Source: Clostridium sp. D43t1_170807_H7 (lineage in GTDB: Bacteria > Bacillota > Clostridia > Clostridiales > Clostridiaceae). From it: a stretch of DNA of 64,000 bases. The position numbers and the translations under genes are program-made. The notes under the pieces are model-generated. The model saw nothing but the letters and a program-made list of their open reading frames with translations, did no database searches and had not been told where the DNA came from. Of this stretch, positions 36,531 to 47,616 are shown piece after piece (position 1 is the first letter of the stretch; every line of letters begins with the position of its first letter). The stretch covers positions 1 through 64,000 of the forward strand of contig NZ_JADNLK010000003.1 in the NCBI RefSeq assembly GCF_015555905.1. The letters run 5' to 3'.

Positions 36531-37295
36531 CTATTCATCTATTAAACTTCTATATTCATTATTTATTTCATTTATATTCTCTATATTTGATTTTCTATTT
36601 ACAACTATTTTTCCATAAACTTCGCTTCCTAAATCATCCCATGTATTATTATAAACTTCACTTTTAATAAAGTATGATTTAATATTGCTACTATTTATAT
36701 CTTTAACAAATCCAACATTTAGCGTAAACTTATCTACTTTAAAATCTTTTAATAAATTGTATATATTCAACACCTCTTCATAATGCTTCGAAATTTCATC
36801 TTCTGAACCTACTTCTATTCCTAAATCCATAACTATTCCAACTTCTTCTTTTCCGTATTCAAGTATCTCTTCCAAGTTCATTTCTTGAGCCTCTTTAGTG
36901 TTATCCAAATCTCCAAAATCAAAATATATTGCAAAATCAAATGGATTACTCATATTTGAAGTAATACTATCTTCAAAATATTTTTTAAGTTCTACTCCAT
37001 AAATTGTTTCTTGGTAATTTTCGTAATATCCACCGTTTTTACTATCTAGCACTCCTGCATAAAATACTAAGTCTGGATTTCCCTTTGGATGAGCTATTAT
37101 CTTCCCCCCACCATATTGATTTGTTAACTTGTTCCATGGAGTATAACTTTCTACTACAAATTCTTCATTATACTTTTTCTCCATATACTCTAATATTTCT
37201 TTTTTATTATTTACAGTCATACATCCAAACCCTCCAATGCAAATAATCGCTGTTAAACCTAATACTGCCATCATTTTTACTAATTTATTAATCAA
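36531..37295 (-). CDS. Lipoprotein of the T7SS block
   Basis: A 254-residue protein with a lipoprotein signal (VLGLTAIICIGGFGC, Cys at residue 25), so it should sit on the outer membrane face. The mature part (EEFVVESYTPWNKLTNQYGG, then KGNPDLVFYAG) resembles small lipoproteins found beside LXG toxin genes, but no function is established. It lies directly behind the essC remnant. Confidence 0.7.
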   Translation of the reverse strand: MINKLVKMMAVLGLTAIICIGGFGCMTVNNKKEILEYMEKKYNEEFVVESYTPWNKLTNQYGGGKIIAHPKGNPDLVFYAGVLDSKNGGYYENYQETIYGVELKKYFEDSITSNMSNPFDFAIYFDFGDLDNTKEAQEMNLEEILEYGKEEVGIVMDLGIEVGSEDEISKHYEEVLNIYNLLKDFKVDKFTLNVGFVKDINSSNIKSYFIKSEVYNNTWDDLGSEVYGKIVVNRKSNIENINEINNEYRSLIDE

Positions 37296-37321
37296 CCCTT
37301 TTCCCCCTAAACATCACATTA

Positions 37322-40013
37322 TTAGATTTCCTCTACCTCATTAACACTAGTTAATACCTTAGTTAAAGTAACCCTTCCATCATTTATTACATAACCAAAA
37401 TTATTTCCTATTTCTGAATACATATCAGTTGTAATCTTATTTATCTTTAATTGATATTGATCTGAAATTCCATTCCCAATCCAAATAGCATTACTTAATG
37501 AAACTTGTTTTGTAAACCATTCTTCATATGATATAGAGCTTATATTACCTACTTCTTCAACAATTATAAAATTCATATTATATGCTAATTGCCCATTTAC
37601 CATAAATACTTTTACTTTATCTCTACCATCATCTGATAAATAACTAATAAAGTCATTGAATGAATTAATAATACACTTAATATTTTTATACTCCGGTATT
37701 TCTGTACCATTTTCTTTTGCCGCTTTGATTGCTTGATGACGTTCTACTAATCTATTAAATAATTCAACTGCTATATCCTCAAATTGTGATTGGTCATTAA
37801 TATATCTATATTTTTTATTATTATCTTCAAAAAAAGAGCGAATAATTTTTTCCTTCTTTCAATTTCTGAATATAGCATTTTAAATAAATTATTTATCTTT
37901 TCAACTTCATATGAAAGTAATACTTCACCTACATGAGGAGATTTATCAAAGGCTCTTAATGTTTCTGAAGCAAAATCTAAAACATACATATTAACTTCTT
38001 CTGGTGTATGACTTTGCATTAATGAATACATAAGTGATGTAATAAATGTTGTTTTACCATTCCCTGCTGAACCATAAACTACAGTATTTCCTTCTTGTGA
38101 AATTGGTAATTTTAATATCATCTATATATATTAATGGTGCTATTGGATCTAACCATAGCTGCCTTACTTTTATATTTTCCTCTTCAGAAATTTTAGCAAT
38201 ATATTTTACTATTTCATCTATTTGCTTTGGAGGATTTTTAGCTAATGAAGCCTTTCTATCAATTTTTGCACTACTAATAATTCTTCCTATATTGTCTATA
38301 ACAGATATACTTTCATCCTTATCACTTTCTGGCCTATCTGAAGGATAATATGGAGCTCCTGCCCATGCTGATTGTCCCATTTCAAATAATTCGTTAAATC
38401 CTACTTGCAAATAGAATCTACCTGTTTCAGCTATTTCTGCAGCATCTGGTCTTTTAATCATATCCATACTATCTGCTTTTTCTTGAACTTTTAGACAAAC
38501 CCTAAATTTTGAGTTACTCCAAATTTGATCATCTACTACACCAGCTGGTTTTTGAGTTGCAAGTATTAAATGAACCCCTAAACTTCTACCTATTCTAGCT
38601 GCACTTATAAGTTGTTCCATAAATTCTGGTTGTTGCGTTTTAAGTTCAATTAATATAAATGCAACTTCATCTGGATGATAGTTAACTGCTAGTGAAAGTA
38701 TAAATGTCATTATAAATTCACTTTTACCTGAACCGGTCATTCCTGCTACAAGACCATGTGGCCCATGGAATTTTTCATGAAGATCCAACTTAAATGGTTC
38801 TCCCATTGTATCTACTCCAACTTCAGTCTCTATTGTTTTTGTAGTTTAATATTGATTTTATAAACTCAGCTTTAATGCCTAATGATTTACTCATAGAAAA
38901 TACTATATAATGTGGAGTAAGTTCTTCTTTTTCATTATCATTAAGTAACTTTCTTTCACTTATAACTTTTTCAATATTAGCTGATATTTCTTTTATATCT
39001 TTAATATTAGTTCCTATGAATCTAATATTATTATCTTCATTCCATGAATGTGGTAGCCATTTTGCAAATGACCAATCATTCTCTTCTTCCTCATCATATA
39101 AGAATATAAGCTTTAATTCATCATATCCTTGAAGAGATATTAATTGTAATATTATGGATTTAGCTAACTCTTTCACTAACTTTCTATGGCCTATTATTCC
39201 AGTTACCTTCTCTTCAAGTAATGATAACGTAATAGGTACTGACTTCAATACTTTTGGTTCATCTATAAGGTTATATAATTCATCTACTAAATTATCTTCC
39301 TCTATAGTAAATCTCTTTTCTTGATATTTAAATTCAGCATTAAGTGGTAGATTTCCTATTCCCAATCTTACTTTAGCAAAATCACTATGATTAATAGTTC
39401 GCTCCCAAAGATTAATTTTTCTATGTTCTATTCTATCTATACACTCTTCTATAGGTATATTATTAGCTAATAATATCCTACTTTGCTTTTCACATTCTGA
39501 TTTAATATCTGATCTTACTTCTTCTATATATTTTTTATATTTTTCTTGTCTTACTTTTTCATTTTCTATACGCTTTTTCTTTTCATATCTTTTTGTTAAT
39601 ATCGGCCATAATACAGTTCCAGTTAACATACTAAACGACATTAGAAGAGTTGGCATAGCACTCATTATATCTCCACCGTTACGAATAACATTTTGAACTG
39701 TTATTGCCCCTGTAAGTACACTAGTCATTCCCATTGTAATGGCTGGTCCTAGCATATACATTAGTGGTATCTCTTCCCTATTATTTGAATTTGGTGGTGA
39801 ATCTATTTTAAACTCTCTTTTTTCAACATCATTTTTAAATCGTGGTGAACGATAAAATATATCTTTATATTCACTCTTTTCTTCAAAATCATCTAGTTCA
39901 TCAGTAATGATTGACTCTGGAATTTGCTTTTTAAATTTCACAAATGAATTTGAATCAATATTTACTGTTCTTATATAATTTATCCCAATTATTGTATTTT
40001 GTTTAGTTGCTTT
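37322..40013 (-). pseudogene. essC: EssC-type T7SS ATPase, several deletions and frameshifts
   Basis: EssC is the membrane FtsK/SpoIIIE-like motor of type VII secretion, normally about 1450-1500 residues. Here only about 850 codons remain, in four frames. The N-terminal FHA domains are gone; the open frame begins near 40013 with IIGINYIRTVN. The membrane part and following domain are present to 38823. ATPase 1 keeps Walker A (GMTGSGKS) but loses about 90 residues including Walker B between AFILIE and LKTQQPEF. ATPase 2 keeps GSAGNGKTT and breaks at 37829-37835 (A7). ATPase 3 is a fragment without a Walker A. It cannot be a working motor. Confidence 0.9.
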
Positions 40014-40111
40014 TTATATTCATATATATTATTTATTTAAAATTTTACTGTTTTTACCTTTTATTGTAAATACAATTAATGAATTTCATGTAAACTCACA
40101 AATAAAAAAAC

Positions 40112-40152
40112 ACCTCCGGGGAACATCCATATAATGGATGTTCCCCGGAGGT
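40112..40152. repeat. REP-like hairpin b
   Basis: The 19-base arms ACCTCCGGGGAACATCCAT and ATGGATGTTCCCCGGAGGT are perfect complements around ATA. It starts 14 bases behind the ABC exporter stop. Its minus-strand tail is TTTTTTTATTTG, so it should also terminate transcription. The core CCTCCGGGGAACAYCC is shared with hairpins c and e. Confidence 0.9.
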
Positions 40153-40166
40153 ATCCCGAATTTTGT

Positions 40167-42173
40167 CTAATCTAATTGTGCTTTACCAGTGTATAATTGA
40201 TAATATCTTCCCTTTTCTTCTAATAAAGAATCATGGTCTCCTCTTTCAATTATTTCACCTTGTTCAAGAACCATTATTGCATGAGAGTTCTTAATAGTAG
40301 AAAGTCTGTGAGCAATTACGAAAACAGTTCTTCCTTCCATAAGCTTATCCATACCTTCTGCAATAAGTTTTTCAGTTCTTGTATCAATTGAACTTGTTGC
40401 TTCATCCATTATTAAAACTGGTGGATTAGCAATTGCAGCTCTTGCGATAGCAAGTAATTGTCTTTGTCCTTGAGATAATCCTTCCCCATCACCTGTAATA
40501 ACTGTGTCATATCCATCTGGTAAATGCTTGATGAATGTATGAGCATTTGCAAGCTTAGCTGCTGCTTTAACTTCTTCATCAGTTGCATTTAGATTACCAT
40601 ATCTGATATTGTCAGCTATTGTACCAGTAAATAAGTGAGTATCTTGAAGAACTATTCCTAATGATCTTCTTAAATCATCCTTCTTAATGTCCTTAACATC
40701 TATTCCATCATAAGTAATTGTACCTGAATTGATTTCATAGAATCTATTTATTAAGTTAGTAATTGTAGTTTTACCAGCTCCTGTTGATCCAACGAAAGCA
40801 ATCTTTTGTCCTGGCTTAGCAAATAAACTAATATTCTTTAATACAGTCTTTTCTTCATTGTATCCAAAAACAACATTCTTGAATCTAACATCGCCAGTAA
40901 GCTCTTTTAATATAGGTTCATCACTTAATGCTGTAGCTGATTCTAAATTTGCAGTAGTTGCTGCCATTTCTGACATTGAAGTATCTTCTGCTTCTGCTGT
41001 ATTTCTCATTTTAGCTACAACTGATGCAGGTACCTTCCAAGCCCAGTGACCTGTGTACTTATCAGTTTCAACTAATTTACCATCTTCCTTAACTTCAACT
41101 CTTGTTAAAGTAACCTTACCTTCATCAACTTCTACTTCTTCATCTAAAGCTGCAAATATTCTTTCAGCACCTGCTAATGCTGCTAATATCATATTTACTT
41201 GTTGAGAAACTTGGGCAATTGGATTGGAAACTTGCTTTGTATATTGTAAGTAAGATACTAATGAACCTAAATCAAATGCACCTGCTATTGTCATTAATCC
41301 ACCAACACAACAAGTTACTGCATAATTCATATGAGAAAGGTTTCCTAACATTGGCATCATGTATGAACCAAATGTTTGAGCCCCTGTTGAAGCTTTTCTT
41401 AACTCTTCATTATGCTTTTTGAAATCTTCAATTGCTTCTTCTTCATGACAGAATACTTTAATTACTTTTTGTCCTTCTATCATTTCTTCAACATAACCAT
41501 TTAATGTACCGATATTCTTTTGTTGCATTCCAAAGTAATACTTACTCTTAGCTCCAACTTTAGTTATAACAAATATCATTATTGCTAAGAATGCTACTGT
41601 TATTACAATTAATATTGGACTTAAAACAGCCATCATTACTATTGTTCCTATGAATGTAAGTCCTGATGCTAAAATATTTGTAAAACTGTTATTTAAAGCT
41701 TCACCAATATTATCTATATCGTTAGTATATAAACTCATTAAGTCACCATGAGTATTTCTATCAAAATACTTAATAGGAAGCTCTTGCATCTTATTAAATA
41801 AATCTGTTCTTATATTACTAATAGTGTTTTGAGCAACATGTACCATTAATCTTGCATATCCATATGATGCAAGTGCACCTAATCCAAAGATTGTACCTAA
41901 TACTGCTAACATCTTAGCAAGTCCACTAAAATCACCTGGTAAAATATAATTATTTACTAATGGCTTTAAGAAATATGATCCTGCTACCATTGCAATTGAA
42001 TTTACTACAATTAATATCATTACTATCAATAATTGTAGTTTATATTTACCTAAATAGCTTATTAATGTTTTTAATGTCTTTTTCATATTCTTAGGCTTTG
42101 GAGGTCCTGGCTTTTTACCACTCTTGCCTAGTGCTGCTTGTCCCTTAGGCATATTATTTTTATCCTTATTCAC
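40167..42173 (-). CDS. ABC exporter half-transporter, subunit 2 (YheH/BmrD-like)
   Basis: A 668-residue half-transporter: six membrane segments, then an NBD with Walker A GSTGAGKTT, signature LSQGQRQLLAIARA and Walker B VLIMDEATSSID. Between the two lies a roughly 80-residue linker with TGHWAWKVP, usual in the larger subunit of heterodimeric Firmicutes multidrug exporters. The GTG at 42173, overlapping the previous gene, has GGGGTGG upstream and is chosen; 42224 lies within the previous gene. The two products should form one heterodimeric exporter of lipophilic compounds. Confidence 0.9.
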   Translation of the reverse strand: MNKDKNNMPKGQAALGKSGKKPGPPKPKNMKKTLKTLISYLGKYKLQLLIVMILIVVNSIAMVAGSYFLKPLVNNYILPGDFSGLAKMLAVLGTIFGLGALASYGYARLMVHVAQNTISNIRTDLFNKMQELPIKYFDRNTHGDLMSLYTNDIDNIGEALNNSFTNILASGLTFIGTIVMMAVLSPILIVITVAFLAIMIFVITKVGAKSKYYFGMQQKNIGTLNGYVEEMIEGQKVIKVFCHEEEAIEDFKKHNEELRKASTGAQTFGSYMMPMLGNLSHMNYAVTCCVGGLMTIAGAFDLGSLVSYLQYTKQVSNPIAQVSQQVNMILAALAGAERIFAALDEEVEVDEGKVTLTRVEVKEDGKLVETDKYTGHWAWKVPASVVAKMRNTAEAEDTSMSEMAATTANLESATALSDEPILKELTGDVRFKNVVFGYNEEKTVLKNISLFAKPGQKIAFVGSTGAGKTTITNLINRFYEINSGTITYDGIDVKDIKKDDLRRSLGIVLQDTHLFTGTIADNIRYGNLNATDEEVKAAAKLANAHTFIKHLPDGYDTVITGDGEGLSQGQRQLLAIARAAIANPPVLIMDEATSSIDTRTEKLIAEGMDKLMEGRTVFVIAHRLSTIKNSHAIMVLEQGEIIERGDHDSLLEEKGRYYQLYTGKAQLD

Positions 42174-43899
42174 GTAAACCCACCCCTTCCTGTTGAGATT
42201 TGTATACATCTTTATAAATTTCACTACTTTCCATTAACTCATCATGAGTTCCAATTGCGCTAATCTTACCATCATCCATAACGATAATCTTATCTGCAGT
42301 AGCTACAGAATTTACTCTTTGTGCAATTATTATCTTAGTAGTGTCTTTTAAATCTTCTGCAAATGCTTTTCTAATCTTTGCATCAGTTGCTGTATCAACA
42401 GCACTTGTACTATCATCTAAAATTAATACTTTAGGTTGCTTTAATATAGCTCTTGCTATACAAAGTCTTTGCTTTTGTCCACCTGATACATTAACTCCAC
42501 CTTGTTCAATATGCATATCATATCTACCTGGTAGTCTATCAATAAATTCATCTACACATGCTGATGCTGCAGCTGCTTCAATTTCTGCCTCTGTAGCATT
42601 TTCATTACCCCACATAAGGTTTTCTCTAATAGTTCCTGAGAATAATGTATTCTTTTGAAGAACCATAGCAACTTCATTTCTTAAAGTTTCAATATGGTAG
42701 TCCTTAACATTAACTCCACCAACATAAACTTCACCTTCAGTTGCATCATAAAGTCTTGGTATAAGCTGAACTAAGCTTGACTTACCTGAACCTGTGCTAC
42801 CAATTATACCAACAGTTTCACCGGCTTTAATAGTAATATTGATACCCTCTAAATTATTTTCATCACTATCATCTTCATACTTAAAGTTAACATTTCTAAA
42901 TTCAATTTCTCCATTTTTAACTTCTGTTACTGGATTAACTGGATCCTTAATATCTGGCTCTTCTTCTAAAACTTCAATTATACGTTGTGCTGATGCAACT
43001 GCTCTTGAAAGCATCATAAGAACCATTGAAAGCATCATAAGAGACATTAAAATTTGGAAAGAATAAGTCATGAAACTTGTAAGTTTACCAACTGTTAATG
43101 TACCTGCATAAACCATGTTTCCACCAAACCAAAGTATCCCTATAACACTAGCAAATACAACAACTTGCATAATTGGCATGTTTAAAACAACTATACCGAA
43201 TGCACCTTCTGAAGCTTGTAATAAATCATCATTACTTGCTTTAAATTTCTCTTTTTCTTTATTACGTCTTACGAAAGATTTAACAACTCTCATACCAATT
43301 AAGTTTTCTTGAACTGTAGTATTTAAGTTATCAATTTTCTTTTGCATAGCCTCAAATCTTGGCTTAACATTCTTAATTATTAAAGCAATTGCAATAGTAA
43401 GAACTGGCATAGATACTAAGAATATCATAGCTAATTGAGGGCTAATTGTAACTGAAAGAATGCAAGCAACTATAAGCATCATAGGTGCTCTAACTAAAAG
43501 CTTGATTCCCATTGTTAATGAGTTTTGTATCATTGTGATATCTGTAGTTAAACGTGTAATTAATGATGCAGTACTGAATTTTTCAATATTCTTGAATGAA
43601 TAAGTTTGAATTTTTTCATACTCTGCTTGTCTAAGTTCTGCACCAAATCCTTGACCTGCTATAGCTGAAAACTTTGATAATCCAAGACCAAAGCTTAATG
43701 ATATACCTGCCATTATAAGCATTAATAATCCCATTTTTATTGTGTACCCTGTATCTCCTGAAGAAATACCAAAGTCAACGATTTGAGCCATTACTAGTGG
43801 GATTAATAATTCAAAAGTAGCTTCTAATGCTGCACATAAAACACCTAAAATTAATGGCGTTTTATATTTTTTCATATAGGGAGCTAATTTTTTTATCAT
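42166..43899 (-). CDS. ABC exporter half-transporter, subunit 1 (YheI/BmrC-like)
   Basis: A 577-residue half-transporter: six membrane segments and one NBD with Walker A GSTGSGKSS, signature VSGGQKQRLCIARA and Walker B VLILDDSTSAVD. The residue after Walker B is Asp rather than the catalytic Glu, as in the degenerate site of heterodimeric exporters. AGGTGA precedes the ATG at 43899; the GTG at 43908 falls in that site. It is first in the operon, overlapping the next gene, with a promoter and operator at 44.05-44.09 kb. Confidence 0.92.
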   Translation of the reverse strand: MIKKLAPYMKKYKTPLILGVLCAALEATFELLIPLVMAQIVDFGISSGDTGYTIKMGLLMLIMAGISLSFGLGLSKFSAIAGQGFGAELRQAEYEKIQTYSFKNIEKFSTASLITRLTTDITMIQNSLTMGIKLLVRAPMMLIVACILSVTISPQLAMIFLVSMPVLTIAIALIIKNVKPRFEAMQKKIDNLNTTVQENLIGMRVVKSFVRRNKEKEKFKASNDDLLQASEGAFGIVVLNMPIMQVVVFASVIGILWFGGNMVYAGTLTVGKLTSFMTYSFQILMSLMMLSMVLMMLSRAVASAQRIIEVLEEEPDIKDPVNPVTEVKNGEIEFRNVNFKYEDDSDENNLEGINITIKAGETVGIIGSTGSGKSSLVQLIPRLYDATEGEVYVGGVNVKDYHIETLRNEVAMVLQKNTLFSGTIRENLMWGNENATEAEIEAAAASACVDEFIDRLPGRYDMHIEQGGVNVSGGQKQRLCIARAILKQPKVLILDDSTSAVDTATDAKIRKAFAEDLKDTTKIIIAQRVNSVATADKIIVMDDGKISAIGTHDELMESSEIYKDVYKSQQEGVGLRE

Positions 43900-44046
43900 A
43901 TTTTTCACCTCTCCTTTATATCCATTTGTATATAGATTTTCTGTTTTTTTATATAAACACTATTAATGATGTAACTCCTATTTTTGATACATCAACCTTC
44001 ATGCCTTTTACAATTTTATAAATTAACTTTAACATAAATTAGACAA

Positions 44047-44093
44047 ATACATAGCAACCTATGTATCTTAGCATTGAATTTTTTGGAAGTCAA
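44047..44093 (-). promoter_or_regulatory. Promoter of the ABC exporter operon with palindromic operator
   Basis: On the minus strand, -35 TTGACT (44088-44093), a 17-base spacer and -10 TAAGAT (44065-44070) form a good sigma-A promoter. The palindrome ATACATAG-N4-CTATGTAT (44047-44066) overlaps the -10 box and the transcription start, where a TetR-, MarR- or PadR-type repressor would bind. No regulator gene is adjacent. The rest of 43909-44400 holds no gene. Confidence 0.7.
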
Positions 44094-44407
44094 TGTATTA
44101 AATATCTAACCATCGGTATATTATATCCATAATTACCAATATAACTAATTACTTTCAACGTTACTTTATTAATTCTTAAGTATAAAAAAAGCATATCCAT
44201 TGTTTAATTCACTCTTTCTCCCTTAAAACCATTAAGATAAGTTTTTTCTGACTCTACTTTTCCTTTAAAAGAAATATTTATCTCATTAATTTATTCATTA
44301 CTTCTTAACATTTTACTAAATATTATACAAAAATTATACTATATTTTTATAACCGTTACTTTTCTCCTATTTTATCTTTTTTATGCAATTATTCTTAAAT
44401 TCAAGAT

Positions 44408-44449
44408 AAAAAGGTTATAAATCTATAATTATAGACTTATAACCTTTTT
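44408..44449. terminator. Bidirectional terminator
   Basis: AAAAAGGTTATAA and TTATAACCTTTTT pair perfectly, about 100 bases behind the solute-binding protein remnant. Confidence 0.75.
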
Positions 44450-44544
44450 AAATAAAATTATTTTATAGTAAATAACTTCAAAAATATAATTTTATTTATA
44501 TTCCTTCATCTTACCTGTATCTAATTTATTATTTTTTATTTCTA

Positions 44545-46360
44545 CTATTCAGCTAAATATAATTCTAAATTATCTTCTATAATATCTATACCTTGATCTA
44601 AGGTATAGTCATCTCTTACATAACCCTCAAAAACTTTAGCTATTTCTAAAATTACTCTCTTATCTACTGTAGCTGCCTTCTTAATATCTTCTATCTCATT
44701 AATTAAAGCATTTATATCATCATCATTTGGAAATATCATTATATATTCATCTTCTCTATTATCATCTTGTATTATATAATGGTTTATTTTTTCATCATAT
44801 ATAGGCTCAAAATAATCAAGATATTCATTTAACTGCTTTGTTATATATTCTTTATTAGTATTATAACCATTAAATACATTTGAATTATTTATATCAGTTG
44901 ATATTAACTTTTCCAAAACTTGCTTTGCATTCTCCTTATTTTTACCTTTTGTATTTATTCCCATAAGAAGAGTTGAACTAAATGCTCCACCATCTTCTCT
45001 ATTTAATATTTTATAATCAATTTCATTATTTTGATATAATAGTGTAATTAAAGAAGCATAATCCCATATATTATCTAAAGATCCATACATAAAAATTGGT
45101 GCATCCTTCATCTGAAAAGACTCTATAAAAAGTGGTGAGTTTAAATAATATTCTATATCAAAATAATCTTCTTCACTTTTTTCATCTATTTTAATACTTT
45201 CTTCAAGCACTTCTCCATTTTTCATGTAGTATTCCTTATTTTGTTTTCAATGGTAATATATAGCTCTTTTGATTTTTTTAAGAAATTACTTAAATTATCT
45301 TTATCTATAGTTTTATCATCTTTAATCCAACTATTTCCATAAGCGTTGTATAATGAACATATAAACTCTTTTTCAGTATAATAATTTTCTATAATTGGTC
45401 TATTAGTATTATTACTTAATTCTTTAACTACTTCCACAAATGAATCAAGATTGTTTATCTTTTCAATCTCATCTCTTGGACCTACTAAAATTGGATATTT
45501 TATCGCAACTGGAAATGCGTAAATTTTACCATTAACAGTATACTCCTCTATAACATTACTAAATAGCTTACTATTATTTTCTGATATTATACTACTTATG
45601 TCTTCTAATATACCTTTTTCTACATAAGTTTCATAGTTTAATCCATTAAGAATAATTATATCTGGACCATTTCCACTACTAATTTCAGCATTTAATTTCT
45701 TAATAGCATCTACTTCTGTAAAAGAATTTTCAAAGTCTAATCCAACTTCATATTTAAGAAATATTTCTGTATTATTACTATTATAATTAGAAACGGCTTG
45801 TCTAATTGAATTGTTTTCTAATAATGAATATATAGTTATGTTTTCATTAGCTATTTTAGTTTTATCTTCGTTATACTTAAAATTGATAATAGCTACTGGA
45901 TTTCCTGTATCAGCCCATTTATTAAATACCCCTAAATAATCTCCATTTTCCTTAACTATTAAGGATGTGACTATAATATTCTCATTTCCAAAAATTGTAC
46001 AACTACCATTTATAATTTTTTCAATATTTTTATGATTTAAATCATAACTAAAAAGTCCTTCAACATTGTAATAATATAATTTATTTTGATCATTTGTTTT
46101 AATCAATGAAAAATTAAAATTATTTTCTATGAATTTATTTTTAAAAAAATCTAAATCATCCTTTTCTTCACCACTACTTATATCATATTCTATAATATCT
46201 TCTTCACCATGTATAATTAATGAATCTCCTATAATAATAAAGTCATTAATAAAATCATCTACTTCAAAAGTATTTTTTTCTTTATAAGTTTCTTGGTCTA
46301 TTTGAACTATTTTTTTCTTATCCCCAATAAGTATAAAAAAATCTCCACTTGAACTAACTC
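44545..46360 (-). pseudogene. Extracellular solute-binding protein remnant with beta-propeller-like N-terminal region
   Basis: Two frames make one protein. The upstream one (45222 to about 46356) has a repeat-like beta region (DDFINDFIIIGDSLIIHGEE) followed by a family 1 solute-binding fold: IRQAVSNYNSNN, GNGPDIIILNGLNYE and YAFPVAIKYPIL. The second (44545-45225) holds the C-terminal lobe. They are out of phase by one base near 45235-45245 (AACAAAATAAGG). The N-terminus is also lost: the frame follows directly on the stop of a thioredoxin-like fragment. It is probably the sensor or binding partner of the ABC transporter encoded behind. Confidence 0.7.
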
Positions 46361-46561
46361 TTATTTCCTACACATTGAGCACTTAGGACTTCCAAAATAT
46401 ATAATTCCTTCTTTTCCTGATTGAAATAGTAATTCTACTTCTTCTATTGTTGAATCATTAAAATATATTTCCTCTTTAAACCATAACCATTCATTAATAC
46501 TGCAAATAATAATAAAAACTATTATTGTAAAACTAATCATTATCCCTACTACTCTTTTCAT
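46361..46561 (-). pseudogene. Thioredoxin-like membrane protein, truncated after its CxxC motif
   Basis: A 66-residue frame: a membrane anchor (about 5-24), then EVELLFQSGKEGIIYFGSP and KCSMCRK, i.e. the first strand and the CxxC of a thioredoxin fold. It then stops. A full thioredoxin domain needs about 80 more residues. The next frame continues immediately as the middle of a different protein, so a deletion appears to have joined the two genes. Such thioredoxin-like genes often accompany bacteriocin or peptide ABC transporters. Confidence 0.6.
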
Positions 46562-46575
46562 ATACCCCTCTAAAT

Positions 46576-47319
46576 TTAACTTAATTTTATATATGCCTTT
46601 TCTATACTCTCTTCTCCTGTTGATTCTAATAAATTTTTCTTTGTACCTTGATATATTAATTTTCCATCCTTCATAAGTAAAATTACCATTAACTCATCTG
46701 GAATCACTATACTTTCAAGAATTGCTAACTGATGTGTTGAAATAATATATGTTCTATTTTTTTCTATATCATCACATAAAAAACTCTTAAGCTTAAAAAT
46801 AGAAACAGGATCTAAACCTGAAAACGGTTCATCTAAAAAACAGAAATCACTTTCTGTTAATAAAGCTGCAATATGAGCAACTTTTCTTTTCATACCATTT
46901 GACAGACTATAAATAAATCTATTTTCTTTACCCTTTAACTCAAAATATTCTATTAATTTTTTTATTAATTCTTCTGATGATTTTGGGCGCTTATATACTT
47001 TTGCCACAAATGTTAAGTACTCCATAACAGATAAATCTTCAAATAATGAATATATTTCAGGCGAATATGATAAATGATTCTTATATTCATTTCCTCTAAT
47101 TTTAATTTCATTACTTAAATAAATAATTTCTCCACTATCAATTGTTTTTTTTAGTTTTTGTATTCCTAATATATTTTGAATTAATGTAGTCTTTCCAGCA
47201 CCATTATGTCCTAGTAAAGCATAAACTTTTCCTTTTTCAAATTGAATATTTACATTATTAAGAGCTATCACTGAATCAAAAACTTTAGTTATATTGTTAA
47301 CCTTTATCTTATCTATCAC
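46576..47319 (-). CDS. ABC transporter ATP-binding protein
   Basis: A 247-residue ATPase of the ABC-2/CcmA type. Walker A is GHNGAGKTT, the signature is YSLSNGMKRKVAHIAAL, Walker B is FCFLDEPFSGLDP and the H-loop is STHQ. It begins with GTG overlapping the stop of the preceding small permease gene. It is the only fully intact transporter component in this block, and its permease partner is frameshifted. Confidence 0.9.
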   Translation of the reverse strand: MIDKIKVNNITKVFDSVIALNNVNIQFEKGKVYALLGHNGAGKTTLIQNILGIQKLKKTIDSGEIIYLSNEIKIRGNEYKNHLSYSPEIYSLFEDLSVMEYLTFVAKVYKRPKSSEELIKKLIEYFELKGKENRFIYSLSNGMKRKVAHIAALLTESDFCFLDEPFSGLDPVSIFKLKSFLCDDIEKNRTYIISTHQLAILESIVIPDELMVILLMKDGKLIYQGTKKNLLESTGEESIEKAYIKLS

Positions 47320-47597
47320 TATTTTTTACCTCTTATTTTCATTGCATTATTTAACTTTTTAGAAATAGTAGTAAAAAGTAATGAAATTGGTACTGCTCCA
47401 ACTAAACTAACTATAATTATATTAATAAAATTTATGTCTACACTTTCATGATTTATAATATATAATGCAAAGCTTTTTAAAGGTACATATTGAGTTTCTA
47501 ATACTTCAAAACTTTTGTTAAAGTACATCATAGAAATTAAAAATAAAATAATAATTATTGTAAAAACTGTAACAAAATAAACCTTAATATTCTTCAT
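47319..47597 (-). CDS. Small membrane protein of the ABC-2 locus
   Basis: A 92-residue protein with two membrane segments (about 8-25 and 57-77) separated by an extracellular loop. It could be a permease fragment or a small accessory subunit. The start at 47597 is preferred, with GGGGGATGAGG before it. It overlaps the ATPase gene start. Confidence 0.5.
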   Translation of the reverse strand: MKNIKVYFVTVFTIIIILFLISMMYFNKSFEVLETQYVPLKSFALYIINHESVDINFINIIIVSLVGAVPISLLFTTISKKLNNAMKIRGKK

Positions 47598-47616
47598 TTT
47601 CCTCATCCCCCATAAA

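Noticed and set aside
41177..41422. Plus-strand frames inside the ABC exporter genes (here and at 42341-43312)
   Set aside because: They mirror conserved membrane and NBD codons of the minus-strand genes; shadow frames.
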